In this document: one piece after another, positions 40,421 through 52,367 of the stretch
How positions within the stretch are numbered: the stretch's first letter is position 1
How the letters are laid out: every line of letters starts with the position of its first letter
Assembly: GCA_001972305.1 (NCBI GenBank)
Contig: BDDD01000028.1
Location: 39,545-103,544, forward strand
Origin: Cephalotus follicularis
Taxonomy: Eukaryota > Streptophyta > Magnoliopsida > Oxalidales > Cephalotaceae
DNA length: 64,000 nucleotides
Direction: 5' to 3'
Position numbers and translations under genes: made by a program
The notes under the pieces: generated by a model
The model's input: the letters and a program-made list of their open reading frames with translations, nothing else
Databases searched by the model: none
Told to the model about the DNA's origin: nothing

Positions 40421-40479
40421 ATACTCCCCATTGTATTTCTATTTCATATCACTGTGACTGCCTCGTTAAAACCTTGCTA

Positions 40480-41300
40480 AGAAAAACCCATTGGGATAAA
40501 AACCATTGCGAAGGAAAAAGAGTATAGTCTCCCCCTGAAACAAAACTTCCCAAGTTCTTGTACTGTATTAATGAAGATCTTTAATCTGACGCATCACAAT
40601 ATCATGTATGAGGTTCTTGAATGTAGTACTTGGTAATGCTTTCGTAAATAAATACGCTAAATTGTCACTTGATCGAATTTGTTGTATATCAATATCACCA
40701 TTTTTCTGAAGCTCATGGGTGTAGAAAATTTTGGTGAAATGTGTTTCGTTCGATCACCCTTGATATATCCTCCTCTGAGTTGTGTGATACAAGTAGCATT
40801 ATCTTAATATATTACTGTGGGATTATTTCTAATCGAGGATAGTCCGCATGATTCTTGTATATGTTGAATCATTGATCTCAACCATATACATTCTCGGCTT
40901 GCTTCATGAATTGCAAGGATCTTTGAATGATTCAAAGAAGTTGTTTTCATTGTCTGTTTTGTTGATCACCACAATATAACAATGTCACAAAAGGTAAAAA
41001 CATAACCGGTTTGTGATCTTGCTTTATGTGGATTAGACAAGTATCCCGCATCAGCATATTCAATCAATGTTGATTTTGTTCCCCTTGGATAAAATAGACC
41101 CATATGAATGCTTCCACGAAGATAGCGCATTATGTGCTTAATCTCATTCCAATGCCTTCTTGTTGGTGTAGAGCTATATCTTGCTAGTAAGTTAACAGAA
41201 AATACAATATCAGGTCTTGTGCAATTTGCAAGATACAATAGTGCTCCAATTGCGCTAAGATAAAGAACTTCAGGTCCAACTATTTATTCTCCTTCTTCTT
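40480..41300 (-). pseudogene. element F: RNase H, broken
   Basis: MYLANCTRPDIVFSVNLLARYS opens the domain (about 41170-41238), and EYADAGYLSNPHKARSQTGYVF (about 41000-41060) carries an active-site Asp. A weakly preserved stretch follows towards RTKHISPKF (about 40740-40760). Stops and frame changes are frequent. Confidence 0.85.
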
Positions 41301-42350
41301 GATGACGAAATATATCCTTCTTGACATCAAGTGATCGGATGGCCATTGGAGTGCTTAAAGGATAAGATTTGTCCATGTTGAATAGACTAAGAACCTTTTA
41401 TGTGTATGTGGATTAATGAATGAAGATCCCAGATGATATGTGCTCCACTTGTATACCAAGACAAAATTTTGTTTTTCCAAGATCTTTCACCTTTTAAATA
41501 GGTAGCAGTCTTTGTAAGCTCTTCAGAAGTACCTACAAGATTTAAGTCATCCACATATACTGCAATAATAGCAAATCCATCATTAGATTTTTTGATAAAA
41601 ACACATGGATAAATTTGATCATTTGTATACCCTTCTTTGATCAAATATTCACTTAGTCGATTGTACCACATTCGACCACATTGTTTCAATCCATACAATG
41701 AACGTTGTAGTTTAATTGAATACATGTGTCGAGATTTGTTCGATTCAGGAACTTTAAATCCATCAAGAATTCTCATATATATGTCACTACCAAGTGGCCC
41801 ATATAAGTATGTTGTTACTACGTCCATAAGACAAGTTTCAAGTCCGTTCGAAGTAGCCATACTGTTTAGGAATCAAAAACTGATTCCATCCATAACTGGA
41901 GAATATGTTTCCTGGTAATCAATACCTAGTCTCTATGAGAAACCTTGAGCTACAAGCCTTACTTTGTATCTCACAATTTCATTTTTCTAATTTCATTTTC
42001 GAACAAATATCCATCTAAATCCAACAAGAGTTACACCATTTGGTGTTTGAATTATTGGTTCAAATACCTCTCTTTTGGACAAAGATTGCAATTCTGTTTG
42101 TATTGCATCTTTTCATTTTGGCCAATCATTTCTTTGTTGACATTGTTCAACACTTTGTGGTTGAGGATCTATAACAGGATTTGTAATATCCAACACAACG
42201 ACATAGGCAAACTTGTCATTAACTATAATCTCATCTCGATCCCATATTTGTTCATTATGTGCATAATTAATCAAGACTTCTTGATTTTGAAATCTCACAG
42301 CTTCTTCAGGGCTTTGTACTCTCTCTGGAGTCAATGTGGGTTCTAAAAAT
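41301..42350 (-). pseudogene. element F: reverse transcriptase (copia type), broken
   Basis: Reading leftwards: FRWIFVRK (about 42005), RYKVRLVAQGFS, LGIDYQETYSPV, a gap with stops near 41870, CLMDVVTTYLYGPLGSDIYM, SLYGLKQCGRMWYNRLSEYL (about 41640-41700), and IIAVYVDDLNLVGT with the catalytic YVDD (about 41535-41575). It then loses the frame. This is the RVT_2 order of copia elements. Confidence 0.88.
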
Positions 42351-42552
42351 GACACATTGTCTTGTGTTATTGTTATTTCAGGGTTTTGTACACTACCCTT
42401 ATTTGCCTTTCATTTTCGTGGTACAATATCTTTAGCACCAATTGGTCTACCACATTTCAACTGTGGTTTAGACTTTAATATATCGTTTGAGTTTTCACTA
42501 GCTTTAGATATATCAATTCTTGTTGGAGCATTCACAGCTGGTATATAAGATT

Positions 42553-43851
42553 TTACCACTTTTTGAGCATCATTAAATGATCTGGCATTTGATTATCAAT
42601 ATTTTGTAAATTAATGATCCTTTGAACTTGTAGTTCACATTCATTTGTACGTGGATCAAAATTATGTACTTTTGATGCTTTCCATGAATTTTCATTTTCA
42701 TTTTTCAATAAAATCTTGTATTCCCCTAACACTGGGGAAACCAATTCATCAAAGTGACAGTGTGCATAACGTGCAGTAAACATGTCACATGTTAATGGTT
42801 CAAGATACCTTATAATTGATGGAGAATCAAATCCCACATAAACGCCAAGTCTGCGTTGTGCTCCCATCTTACTCCTCTGAGGAGGTGAAATAGGGATATA
42901 TACTGCACATCCAAACACTCTTAAGTGGGATATGTTTGGTTCTTGACCAAGAAAAGGTTGGAATGGAGAATATTGATGATATGCAGTCGGTCTTATACGT
43001 ATATGAGCCGCAACATGCAATATCGCATGTCCCCAAGCTGACATGGGTAAACTTTGACCTCATCAACAAAGGACGAGCAATCAATTGAAGTCTTTTCATA
43101 AGAGATTCGACTAACCCATTTTTGGTGTGTACGTGAGGAATAGGATGTTCAATGGCAATTCCTATTGCCATACAATTTCATCAAATGCTTTGGAACAAAA
43201 TTCAGCAACATTATCTAGCCGAATAGACTTTATAGGATGATTTGGAAATTGTGCATGTAATTTATTTATTTGAGCTAATAGTCTCGCAAATGCAACATGC
43301 GAGTAGAAAGTAAGCATACATCTGACCATCTTGTTGAAGCATCTATTAAGACCATGAAATACCGAAATGGTCCAAATGGTGGATTAATCGGTCCATAAAT
43401 ATCTCCATGAATTCTCTCTAAGAATTTTGGAGATTCTACAACCACTTTTGTTGTAGATGGTCTTATAATGAGTTTTCCTTGTGAACAAGCAATGCAATGC
43501 TTCTCATTATTCAATAGCATTTTCTGGTTCTTAAGTGGATGGCCATGTGAATTTTCAATTATTCGACTCATCATTGTCACACCTGAGTGGCCTAGTCGTT
43601 CCTGCCAAATCATGAACACTTTTAAGTCTATGACTTTTAAATCCACAACATTATGAGATTCAGTTGCTCTAATTTTCATAATGTATAGCCTATAAGAAAG
43701 TCCAGGGAGTTTCTCCAATATTTGCTTTCAGCCAGAAGCATTACCAGTGATATAAAGATATTTTTTGCCATTTTCATTTGTGGTTTCAATATGATAACCA
43801 TTAAGGCGAATATCTTTGAAACTAAGCAAGTTTCTTCTAGACTTTGTCGAA
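42553..43851 (-). pseudogene. element F: integrase, broken
   Basis: A pre-integrase region with WQERLGHSGVTMMSRII and HCIACSQGKL gives the HHCC zinc ligands (about 43480-43620). Then FLERIHGDIYGPI and FMVLIDASTRWSDVCLLS carry the core (first Asp about 43400). A frame-broken central part holds the later catalytic residues near 43130-43230. GWGHAIL-like and QEPNISHLRVFGCAVYIPI (about 42890-42945), RRLGVYVGFDSPSIIRYLEP and FTARYAHCHFDE close it. Element G starts directly upstream of NLLSFKDI (43852). Confidence 0.87.
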
Positions 43852-45315
43852 TGAATAAACTACAGGGGGGGTGAATTGTAGTTTTTAATTAATTAATTAA
43901 CTTTTTTGAATCCAAACAAATTAAGCAATGAACACAAAATAAACAAGCAATCAAAATTAAATAAATAAAGTAATTGCGGAGAAAAAGTTAGAGAGATGCA
44001 AATTTATAGTGGTTCGGTAAAGATCATGTCTACGTCAACTTTCCCAAGGTCATCCTTGAGTTTCCACTAGTGTTCCACCCGAACACAATCTCCGAATATC
44101 TTTACGGGGGCTATTCGGTGCACCTTACAAACTTCTGTGAATGAACTCAATCACAAGGGTTCACTCCCATTTCTTCACTTTAGGGTTCACTCCCCTAAGT
44201 GTTGATTACAAAAGAAATGATATGTATTTTTGTGTAACCTCTCAAAGCTTTGATTTTGCTATTTTGATTACAAGGAAATGGTTGCTCTGAAATAGATAAA
44301 GAAAGCTTGTTCTTGCTTTTGATCTTGAAAGTTGATTTTTCTCTTGATGATTTCTTGCTTGAGTAATCTCCTTTTTTTCTTTTCAATTTCTTGTTGTTCT
44401 TGATGTTTGCTGATTTGATTTAATAGATATATTGTTTGGACCTTGGGAGTTGTTGTCTTTGCATTGAGGCTTGTTCCTTCAGTCTTGGAAAGTGTAACTT
44501 CAATCTTGGAAGTTGTTTTATCAGTCTTGAAAGTTGTTCCCACTTTAAACGATGCATTAAAACTGTCGTCAGTAATTGTTCCCCGCGCATCAAAACATCG
44601 TCGGAGTTCCTCAAAGCGTCACCGCTTAGATGTCCGTTGGATATTTGAATTTGAAAGTTTTGTTCCAAGCAATGAAGGTCTTGATCTTGGTGTCGACAGA
44701 GTGTCACAGAGCGCTGATGGTTGTGTAGAGTGTCGCTGCTTTGTGCAAATTAATTTGCCTTCAAAAGTCTCTGATTTCAACTGCTGATGTTCAGTCTTTA
44801 ACCGCTGACGCCTTGCAACAAAGCGCTGACGCTTTCTTTTGAGCGTCGCCGCTTAGTACATTTTAATTGGCTTCATACATCTCTGGTTTTAACCGCTGAT
44901 GTATAGTGCTTAACTGCTGACGCCTTGGCTTCAAACCGCTGATGCTTTATTCTGAGTGTCGCCACTTTATGCAATTGAATTACATTAAAGAAACTCTGGT
45001 TTTGACCGCTGATAACTCCCCCTTAACTGTTGACGCCTTGGATCAAAGCGCTAATGCTTTCTTCTGAGCGTTGCCGCTTAGTGCACTTTGATTGGCATTA
45101 GACAACACTGGTTTTAACCGCTGATATAGGGTGCTAAACCGCTGGCGCCTGGCTTTAAAGCGCTGACGGTTTCATTCTGACCATCGACGCTTAGACCTGT
45201 ATCTGCAATTTTCTATTTTGACTTTGCAACTTTTATATTTAACTTGCACAACAAGAAACTTTGTTAATTACAAATATGTATCATCAAAACATGGATTGAA
45301 ACATAAATGTCAACA
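43852..45315 (-). repeat. element G: 3' LTR
   Basis: On the plus strand it runs from TGAATAAACTACAGG to ATGTCAACA and is 1464 bp long. It is followed on the right by ATCTCCCCCCTTTTTT, the complement of the polypurine tract. The part nearest its minus-strand start (about 44590-45190) is packed with self-complementary words. Confidence 0.88.
44590..45195. repeat. element G: self-complementary word cluster (3' LTR)
   Basis: At least fifteen words occur in 600 bp, for example AAAGCGTCACCGCTTAG, AGCGCTGATGGTT, GAGTGTCGCTGCTTT, AACCGCTGACGCCTT, AAGCGCTGACGCTTT, GAGCGTCGCCGCTTAG and AAGCGCTGACGGTTT. They alternate between a CTGACG and a TCGCCG centre in a regular order (about three words per 150 bp). 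The truncated 5' LTR keeps the same order at 55161-55580. Confidence 0.88.
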
Positions 45316-45345
45316 ATCTCCCCCCTTTTTTATGATGAAAAAATT
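45316..45345 (-). promoter_or_regulatory. element G: polypurine tract
   Basis: The minus strand reads AAAAAAGGGGGGAGAT immediately before the LTR start TGTTGACAT. Confidence 0.85.
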
Positions 45346-45805
45346 GCTACATTTTTAAACAAAAAATATACAAGTTAAAATAGCATAACAAGAATGCATA
45401 AGTTAAACATAGCATATAACTCAACACTCCCCCTTAATCCTTTAACTCCCCCTTCTTGTGACAAGGGGTATTGTTTTAGCTTTGTCATTCTCCCTATATT
45501 GTCTTCCTATCAATCTCCCATTCGTCCCATATTTTCTCCCCTTTTTTGTTATCATTTCAAAAAGGTATAATCATAACATAAAATTTAACTATTATTTCGA
45601 CAAGTATCATAACAGATGCAATCATAATAATATCATTAAATATTTTCAACATCCAATTCAAAACATCAAATCAAAAGCATCATAAGTTCAAACTACATAA
45701 GAATATTATAAACTTCGAGTTGTTTATCAAAGACTTCAAACATCAAACTTAACACTTGCTAAGCCGATCACAAATTGTCAAACATCATGCCAAATTGTAA
45801 TACAA
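45346..45805 (-). other. element G: AT-rich region between the extra ORF and the LTR
   Basis: No credible gene. It contains several CTCCCCCTT runs (about 45426-45455 and 45530-45545) that are purine tracts on the minus strand, resembling the functional one. Confidence 0.6.
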
Positions 45806-47106
45806 ACTATCAAAACATTAGCAAATGCAGAAATCCAAAATGAACATATGAAAATTCAAACGTCCATGTGATCGTCTTCGTTGTCTCCATCGAGATCATC
45901 AGTGGCTCTTCCTTCTTCTCTTTGAGCCTCTTCATTTTCTTCACTCGAGGATGATGTGATAAGGCATTCATCGCCAACCGTCTCTTTCCCGGCAAGCCTT
46001 CTCGCAATCCTCTTTTGCCTTCTTTTGAGTGTTTGAACTTCAACTTTTATTTCCTTGATAGCTTGCATGAGCTCTTGGAATTGAGTTTTTGGCAGGTTGA
46101 TGTTTGGTGTCGGATCAAAATGTGGCTCGTTTGTGGCTTATCCTTGAGCCTCTCCACCCGTTTCTTCACCTTCTTCAACCACCCTATTCGAGTCCTCCCT
46201 AGGGAGCCTCTTATGTTTTTTAAACCCCATTCTACCTAGGGTCTCTTTTCCTAACCTATCCATATTTTGGAGGGAATGATGCAGCTCTCCACTCAAATAA
46301 ACTTCAAAATACATGAGTATTTTAGTGATTATATTGCTATAAGTCAGCCTAGCATTTTCTCTATCGTGTATTGCTAGCATATGATTTATTATCAGTTGTG
46401 GCACACTAATTTTCTGACCCGTAATTATATGGAACATTGTAAATACTTTCATATGGGTCACCTCATCAAAATCACCAACTTTAGGTAGTATATATGTGGC
46501 TACCGCGCGGTGTAAAAACCTCTAGTGAAGACTTAAATTTCTGGAATACATTCATTGCACGACTTGTGCGTTTGCACCAAAAAGCAATCGCACACATTCA
46601 TCCCTATCAAAATTAGCATCTACTGCCCAACCTCGTTGGTTCCATGCCCTAGTTCCATGATGAGGAATTTCTAATATGGAGGCTAATAAATCAAAGCTCA
46701 AATCAAAACACCTATTTTTTACCTTAATTTCTAAATCCCTGTCGAAGTTGACAAGCATGTTGACATAGAGCTCTTTTATCAACTCATGATAGTAAGGTAG
46801 ATTAATCGAGAAAAGAGGTTCTAAACCTTGGGCATTTAACCATCCTACAATGGGAAAACCTTCTCTATTACAAAACTCAAAATCTAAGGTCTTTCCTACA
46901 AGAATTTTTTGTTCAAAATAGGCCTCGGGATACCTTATCATTGTCAGAATCTCCCGTGGTGATGATGGCTCAGCAGTTCCCTTCTTCTTCTTGTGGATGA
47001 TGCTCTTCCTCTTTCTCTTTGATCCTTCCCCAGCCTCAGTGTTCTTAGTTCTCGGCATATTTAGTGATTTTGTGTGTTGTAGAAACGATTTTTGGAAGGA
47101 AATCAT
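45806..47106 (-). pseudogene. element G: additional ORF downstream of pol (SIRE 'ORF3'), broken
   Basis: The best frame (47106-46552) starts near a basic segment (MPRTKNTEAGEGSKRKRKS at about 47058) and continues through FCNREGFPIVGWLNAQGLEPLF, YYHELIKELYVNMLVNF and FDLLASILEIPHHGTRAWNQRGW. This resembles the putative plant transposon protein family found downstream of pol in SIRE and Ogre elements. Further pieces are 46461-46138 and a C-terminal stretch 46068-45856 with a basic coiled-coil (EVQTLKRRQKRIARRL) and an acidic Ser/Glu tail. Stops and frame changes separate them. Its function is unknown; it has been called envelope-like, but I see no signal peptide here. Confidence 0.72.
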
Positions 47107-47188
47107 TCTAAAATCGCCGGATATGGGTTTTGGGGGTTTAGGGATTTAAAATTTTGCACTAAAAATGACTGACAGAAGAGGTATTATG

Positions 47189-47195
47189 TTTTATA
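47189..47195 (-). promoter_or_regulatory. element G: TATA box upstream of the additional ORF
   Basis: The minus strand reads GCTATAAAACATAATACC, about 80 bp upstream of the first ATG at 47106 and 130 bp upstream of the likelier ATG near 47058. Just upstream on the minus strand (47203-47315) is a word cluster of the LTR type. I infer an internal promoter for the extra ORF. Confidence 0.5.
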
Positions 47196-47202
47196 GCTCG
47201 AC

Positions 47203-47315
47203 TAAAGCGTCGACGCTTTTATTTTAAGCGTCGTCTCTTTGTTGAATTTTTAAATTTCGAGCCCTATATTTAGTTTAAAGCGCTGACACTTACTTTCCAG
47301 GCGTCGGCGCTTTGC
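47203..47315. repeat. element G: internal self-complementary word cluster
   Basis: AAAGCGTCGACGCTTT at 47204-47219 is a perfect 16-bp palindrome. It is followed by AAGCGTCGTCTCTTT (about 47226), AAAGCGCTGACACTTA (about 47277) and AGGCGTCGGCGCTTT (about 47297). This is outside the LTR, between the end of pol and the extra ORF, and next to a TATA box. Confidence 0.85.
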
Positions 47316-47499
47316 TCTGTTTTTCTGTTGATTTATCAATAACGCGAATGTATGAATGCAAGTGATGCAACAATCAACATATAGGCATACCAAGCAAAAA
47401 CATGCATGCACATAATCATATTAATTATTCAATTTCATATAGATCTAATTCCAATCTAAATTTTGAGAAAGTTTGTTCATCTAATGGTTTTGTGAAGAT

Positions 47500-48480
47500 G
47501 TCCGCTACTTATTCTTGAGTTGGTACGAAGACAAGTTCAATGTCACCTTTTTCTATGTGATCTTTAATGAAGTGATATTTAATGTCAATATGTTTGGTTC
47601 TAGAGTGATGTACATGATTTTTACCTAAACAAATTGCGCTATTGTTGTCACACCTAATCGGCACTCTTTCAAAATTAAAGCCATAATCAAGAAGTTGTTG
47701 TTTTATCCACATTATGTGTGCGCAATAACTTCCAGCGGCAATATACTCAGCTTCCGTAGTAGAAAGTGCTACCGAGTTTTGCTTCTTGCTAAACCAAGAG
47801 ATGAGCATATTACCTAAGAATTGACATGTGCCACTAGTGCTTTTTCTATCGACTTTATAACCTCCGAAATCAGCATCGGAGTATGTGTGCAAGTTGAAAG
47901 AAGAATTTCTAGGGTACCGTAATCCTAAAGTGGGTGTGTAGGCTAAATATTTGAAAATTCTTTTTACAACATGCAAATGGGATTCCTTAGGGGAAGCCTG
48001 AAATCTAGCACACAAGCAAACACTAATTAAAATTTCCAGCCTACTAGTCGTTAAATATAGCAAAGATCCTATCATACTTCTATATAATTTTTGGTCTATA
48101 GGTTTACCTTCCTCGTCTTTATCTAGCTTCGTAGTTGAGCTCATAGGAGTCTTACTCTTTTTGGTGTTCTCGAACCCAAATATTTTGAGTAAGTCTTTGA
48201 CATACTTTGATTGGTTAATAAAGATCCCATCCTTTATTTGTTTGACTTGAAGTCCGAGGAAGTAGTTGAGCTCTCCCATCATGCTCATTTCAAATTCATC
48301 CTGCATAATCTTAGCAAAGCTCTTGCACAAATTTTCATTAATAGAACCAAAAATGATATCATCAACATAAACTTGAAAAATTAAGATTTCTTTATTAAAA
48401 GTTTTCGTAAGAAGAGTAATATCTATTGTACCTCTTTTAAAACCATTTTCAAGTAAGTAACCACTTAATTTTTCATACTA
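47500..48480 (-). pseudogene. element G: RT C-terminus and RNase H
   Basis: The frame 48330-47509 is open and runs through FEMSMMGELNYFLGLQVKQ, YVKDLLKIFGFEN, MIGSLLYLTTSR, TYSDADFGGYKVDRKSTSG with the first RNase H Asp (about 47868), SWFSKKQNSVALSTTEAEYI with the Glu (about 47755) and IRCDNNSAICLGKN with the next Asp. It ends at KHIDIKYHFIKDHI. A stop follows where relatives continue into VADIFTKPL. The catalytic VYVDDIIFGS of RT is at about 48345-48375, just before this frame. Confidence 0.92.
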
Positions 48481-49062
48481 AGCTCTAAGAGCTCGTTTCA
48501 AACCATATAAGGCTTTAGATAGTTTAAGCACGTGGTTTGGCAAATGAGGATTTTTAAACCCAGGAGGTTGTTCTACATACGCTTCCTCCTTTATTACACC
48601 ATTTAAGAAAGCACTTTTAACGTCCATTTGAAAAAGAGTGAAATCCTTAAAGGATGCATATGTAAGCAGCATACGTATGGACTCCAGTCTAGCTACGGGA
48701 GCATATGACTCATCAAAGTCAATTCCCTCTTCTTGGGAATATCCCTTAGCAACTAGCCTAGCTTTGTTTCTAATTACAGTTCCTTGATCATATCCTTTAT
48801 TGCGAAAAACCCATTTAGTACCAATTATGTTTTGGTCATTAGACCTAGGTACTAGGTTCCATACGTTATTTCGCTCAAATTGATTAAGTTCCTCTTGCAT
48901 AGCATTTATCCAATTTTTGCCTTTTTCGGCCTCTTCTATATTTCTAGGTTCTACTTGAGATAAAAAAGCAATATAATTATGATTCAAGCTAGACCTAGTA
49001 GTTACTCCCAATCTAGGATTTCCTAAGATAGCTTCGTGGGGGTGACCTCTTACTACCTTCAA
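48478..49062 (-). pseudogene. element G: reverse transcriptase N-terminal part
   Basis: [79 protein letters not shown] with an active-site Asp, and [12 protein letters not shown] are the RVT_2 motifs in order. A stop at 48477 stands where relatives have the Trp of RAWYE, fitting G-to-A decay. Confidence 0.92.
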
Positions 49063-49089
49063 AGTGTTATTGTGTAAAGCTTCTTGATA

Positions 49090-49620
49090 GGTTTGGGAGG
49101 ATTCTTCATTTATGGGTTATTCCGTCTTACTATCATCTAGATTTAGTTCATCAATTTTATTTTCTATAAATTCTAAATATTCAACATTGATAACTTCTTT
49201 TGAAAGTTTTGAGTTAGTTTCATCAAATACGACATGCATAGACTCTTCAAAAAGTAAGGTTCTTTTATTAAAGCATATATAAGCTCTACTAGAGGTTGAA
49301 TAGCCAATAAAGATACCTTCATCGACTTTGGAGTCGAACTTACCGGGATGGTCCTTCCCATTGTTGTGGATAAAGCATTTACATCCGAATGCATGAAAGT
49401 AACCAATGTTAGGATTTCTTCCCCTCCATAATTCATATGGAGCCTTTTTTAGAATTGGCCTTATCGATATACGATTTAGGATATAACACGAAGTATTTAT
49501 TGCTTCTGCCCAAAAATATTTTGGCAAATTATTTTCATTTAAAAGTGTTCTACACATTTCTTGCAGAGTTCTATTTTTCCTTTCAACAACCCCATTTTGT
49601 TGAGGTGTTCTAGGAGTAGA
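49090..49620 (-). pseudogene. element G: integrase C-terminal half, left of solo LTR H
   Basis: It resumes as PRTPQQNGVVERKNRTLQEM, with the catalytic Glu of the DDE triad, and continues through YFWAEAINTSCYILNRI, PYELWRGRNPNIGYFHAFGC, FIGYSTSSRAYICFNKRT and the acidic tail. The interruption by H falls just before PRTPQQNG. Confidence 0.92.
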
Positions 49621-49767
49621 TGTAATAACCACAAATTCAATCCGTGTGTATTGTACTCTTGATGAATAAAATATGCACTTACTTGAATTTTAATGTCTAA
49701 TTGTTATATGAATTGTGGTTCTGCATTCAGTTGAGGGAATAATTTGAGCAACCAAAAATCAGGCAAA

Positions 49768-49912
49768 ACAGCCGACTGTTACAGGGTAACAGTCGACTGC
49801 CTAGTTCATGGGCAAACAGCCGACTATCACAGGGGAACAGTCGACTGTTTGATGCTAGGAATGGACAATCGACTGCAAAATGAATACAGTCGACTGGAAT
49901 GGTACAGAACAG
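49768..49912. repeat. solo LTR H: first CAGTCGACTG word cluster
   Basis: Eight words occur in 145 bp: AACAGCCGACTGTT, AACAGTCGACTGCC, AACAGCCGACTATC, AACAGTCGACTGTT (perfect palindrome, 49836-49849), ACAATCGACTGCAA, ACAGTCGACTGGAA and variants. They come as pairs separated by about 8 bp (ACAGGGTAACAG, ACAGGGGAACAG). Confidence 0.88.
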
Positions 49913-50946
49913 GTGTCTGTGCATGCGTGAAACATAGCACGGACAGTGATGACAAGTGTTATAATCGTGGCATGCATGAGGGATGCATGTCACCAGCTGC
50001 CTTAACATGCAAGGGTGATGCCTTGCATGCCCTTTATTCTTTATGCAGATTTGCAGACCTGCAATCTGCAAAATAGAAAGGAAAAGAGTGAGAAGAGGTG
50101 CATGTGAGAGAGAGAAGAGAAAAGAGAGGAGGCTGAGTTAATGGAGTTTGACTATTCCTAAGATTTGTAAGCTCTATATCAGCTGTAGAATAGAGTGTGA
50201 GTGTTAGAAAACACTGAGGATTGTAGGAGTTGCATTTGGAGGATTTGGGGTGTTGAAGAGACTTGGAAGCTTTGGATTTCTCCTGGTAAGTTCCCAAATC
50301 CGAGCTCACCACTGATGTAGTGATTTATTAATAATGTAACTAGGAGTATGTTAGAATGCCTTCTGTTAACATGATTAAGGTTAGCAATTTCTGGAATTGA
50401 AATGGAATTGGTAAATGGTTCAAGAAGAGTTGAGATTGTAAGCTCTAATTTGAATTATAGTTGTTGTTAGTTGTCCAGGTATATGTATACTGATTCCTTA
50501 TGTATATATATACATTTTCTGTCAACACGTTAAGATCACAGAATCTGCAATTGAAATATATTTGACAAGAGTTCAAGGAGAAATTGTAAAAAGGGGTAAT
50601 TTTGAAGCTTAGTGAATTATTGATGAGCTACTGTTGGAGTAGTGATTGTAATCAGATAATTAGTTAAACTTACTAATTACATGACTGAGCCTTCGAGCAT
50701 GCATTGTATAGATCATTTTTGCTGAGATTGGAAGGCTAAGTTGGTGAAAGAGCCTTGGAAACTCAAAGAGAGAAATCAATCCAAATTGATTTCGGGATAG
50801 CGTTTAAGGTAGGGGTAATGACATATTTTGGAAGATATATTATGCATATCATGTATGCTTACTTTTCTGTTTGATTGCATGTGTTATTGGGTTAGTATTT
50901 GGCCATTAAAATGTATAACCTGATACTGCCTACCATTTTCTGGGCA

Positions 50947-51068
50947 AAACAGTCGACTATTCTTCATGACAGTCGACTACTCAAATGAACCAGTCGACTG
51001 TTAAAGAACAAACAGTCGACTACTCATCCCAACAGCCGACTGTTCTTGAGAATAGCCGACTGTTCTGG
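50947..51068. repeat. solo LTR H: second CAGTCGACTG word cluster
   Basis: Seven words in about 120 bp: AACAGTCGACTATT, GACAGTCGACTACT, ACCAGTCGACTGTT, AACAGTCGACTACT, AACAGCCGACTGTT and AATAGCCGACTGTT. Spacing is 15 to 20 bp, tighter and more regular than in the first cluster about 1.1 kb upstream. Confidence 0.88.
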
Positions 51069-52367
51069 GTCAGAACTTTAACACAGGCCCTGATTAAGCG
51101 TTCAATTGAATATAATTAACCTGGCCTCCATATGGGATGACTGTGATAGTCACTCATGGCCTTATATAATTACATTCTAGAAATTAAACAATGTGTATAC
51201 TCCTTGTGAGAATTTACAAGAATAACTAGAGTATACAATGACTTGATTGAACCTTGGATTTTCGTTGTGCTTACTGTTTTGCTGCATATGCTACTGTTAT
51301 AATTAGTGTATACTATTTAGTGTGTTCATTAACACTACTACCACTTATATTTCAAATGATTGAACCAGCTAGTGCTTTAAGCACAAATATGAATTCCTTA
51401 CGTTTTTTAAAATGGAAATGTATATTGTCAAATGATTACTGTTTCTTCCTCCAATGTGAGGTATTGTTACTGTACTGAATATCGTTTTCCTCTTATGAGA
51501 TGTATGATTACTGAATTGTTAAATGTTTCAAAAAGAAAATAACCTTATATTACATACTATAAACTTATGTAATATTATTACTGAATTGATTGAATTGATT
51601 GTCTAAGTTATTGCCGATTAGTCGAGTGATGGCAGATGTCACTGGCTAACGGAGGTGGTCCTATGTGCCAGGAGTTGGCTAGAGTACACACCCAACTTAT
51701 CTGCCTTGCAGATCTTATTTGTTAAACTGCCTGCTAATGCCGGCAGTAAATGTTACCTTATCTATCATCTTCGGAGTGTAGGGTGATAGATAGGTGGTGC
51801 ACAGTTTGTGCTAGGAGGTAGCGACATGTGACACCCAAACCACTGTACTGATTGATTATACCCTTGTGCGGTATTCTTGTCTTGTATTGTCTATGGCCAC
51901 TTGGCATGGTTGCTGATATATTGGAATACTTAATTATGTTATTTTCAATATAAAATGTCATACATATTGCATTCATATATTCCTTAACATGTATTATCTC
52001 CTACTTAGCCAAGTGAGGACAACGGCTAACCCCCTACAATTTTAGATTAAGCGAAGACGTACGGGAAGTGTTGCTGAAGCTTGGAGAGCTTCTATTCTGC
52101 TTAAGGTTGTTATTTTTATGTTGATTTGTAATTGTAATGAACGATTCGCACTCCGTTGTTGTTTTACCTTTCCTTATGTATAAGGATAATTCGATGGATT
52201 GTATACGCACGTTGTATGGGCTGCGTGCGGATGACTTTGTAATCCAGTTTTAAATGCTTCCGCTTATATTGTTGAATTGTTGAACGAAATGCTGAGTTAT
52301 TTACTTATTCCTGATATCACCACATATGTTGTCTAAATGTAATGGAATCACGAGGTGTGACAGTAGA

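Larger units (their letters stand above)
49621..52362 (+). mobile_element. solo LTR H (2.7 kb) inside the integrase of element G
   Basis: The block starts TGTAATAACCAC and ends GGTGTGACA, has no coding capacity, and is flanked by a perfect 5-bp duplication GTAGA (49616-49620 and 52363-52367). The terminal bases and an internal TAGCCAAG...GGCTAACCCC motif (about 52005-52035) resemble the chromovirus LTRs of element C (about 14112-14135), so I infer a solo LTR of a Tekay-type element. A non-autonomous internal-only element is less likely, as no second LTR copy is seen. It carries two clusters of CAGTCGACTG words. Confidence 0.88.

Noticed and set aside
49744-50076. 110- and 114-codon frames on opposite strands in solo LTR H
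   Set aside because: They overlap each other, contain the CAGTCGACTG words and match no family; no second LTR or internal coding region supports a gene.
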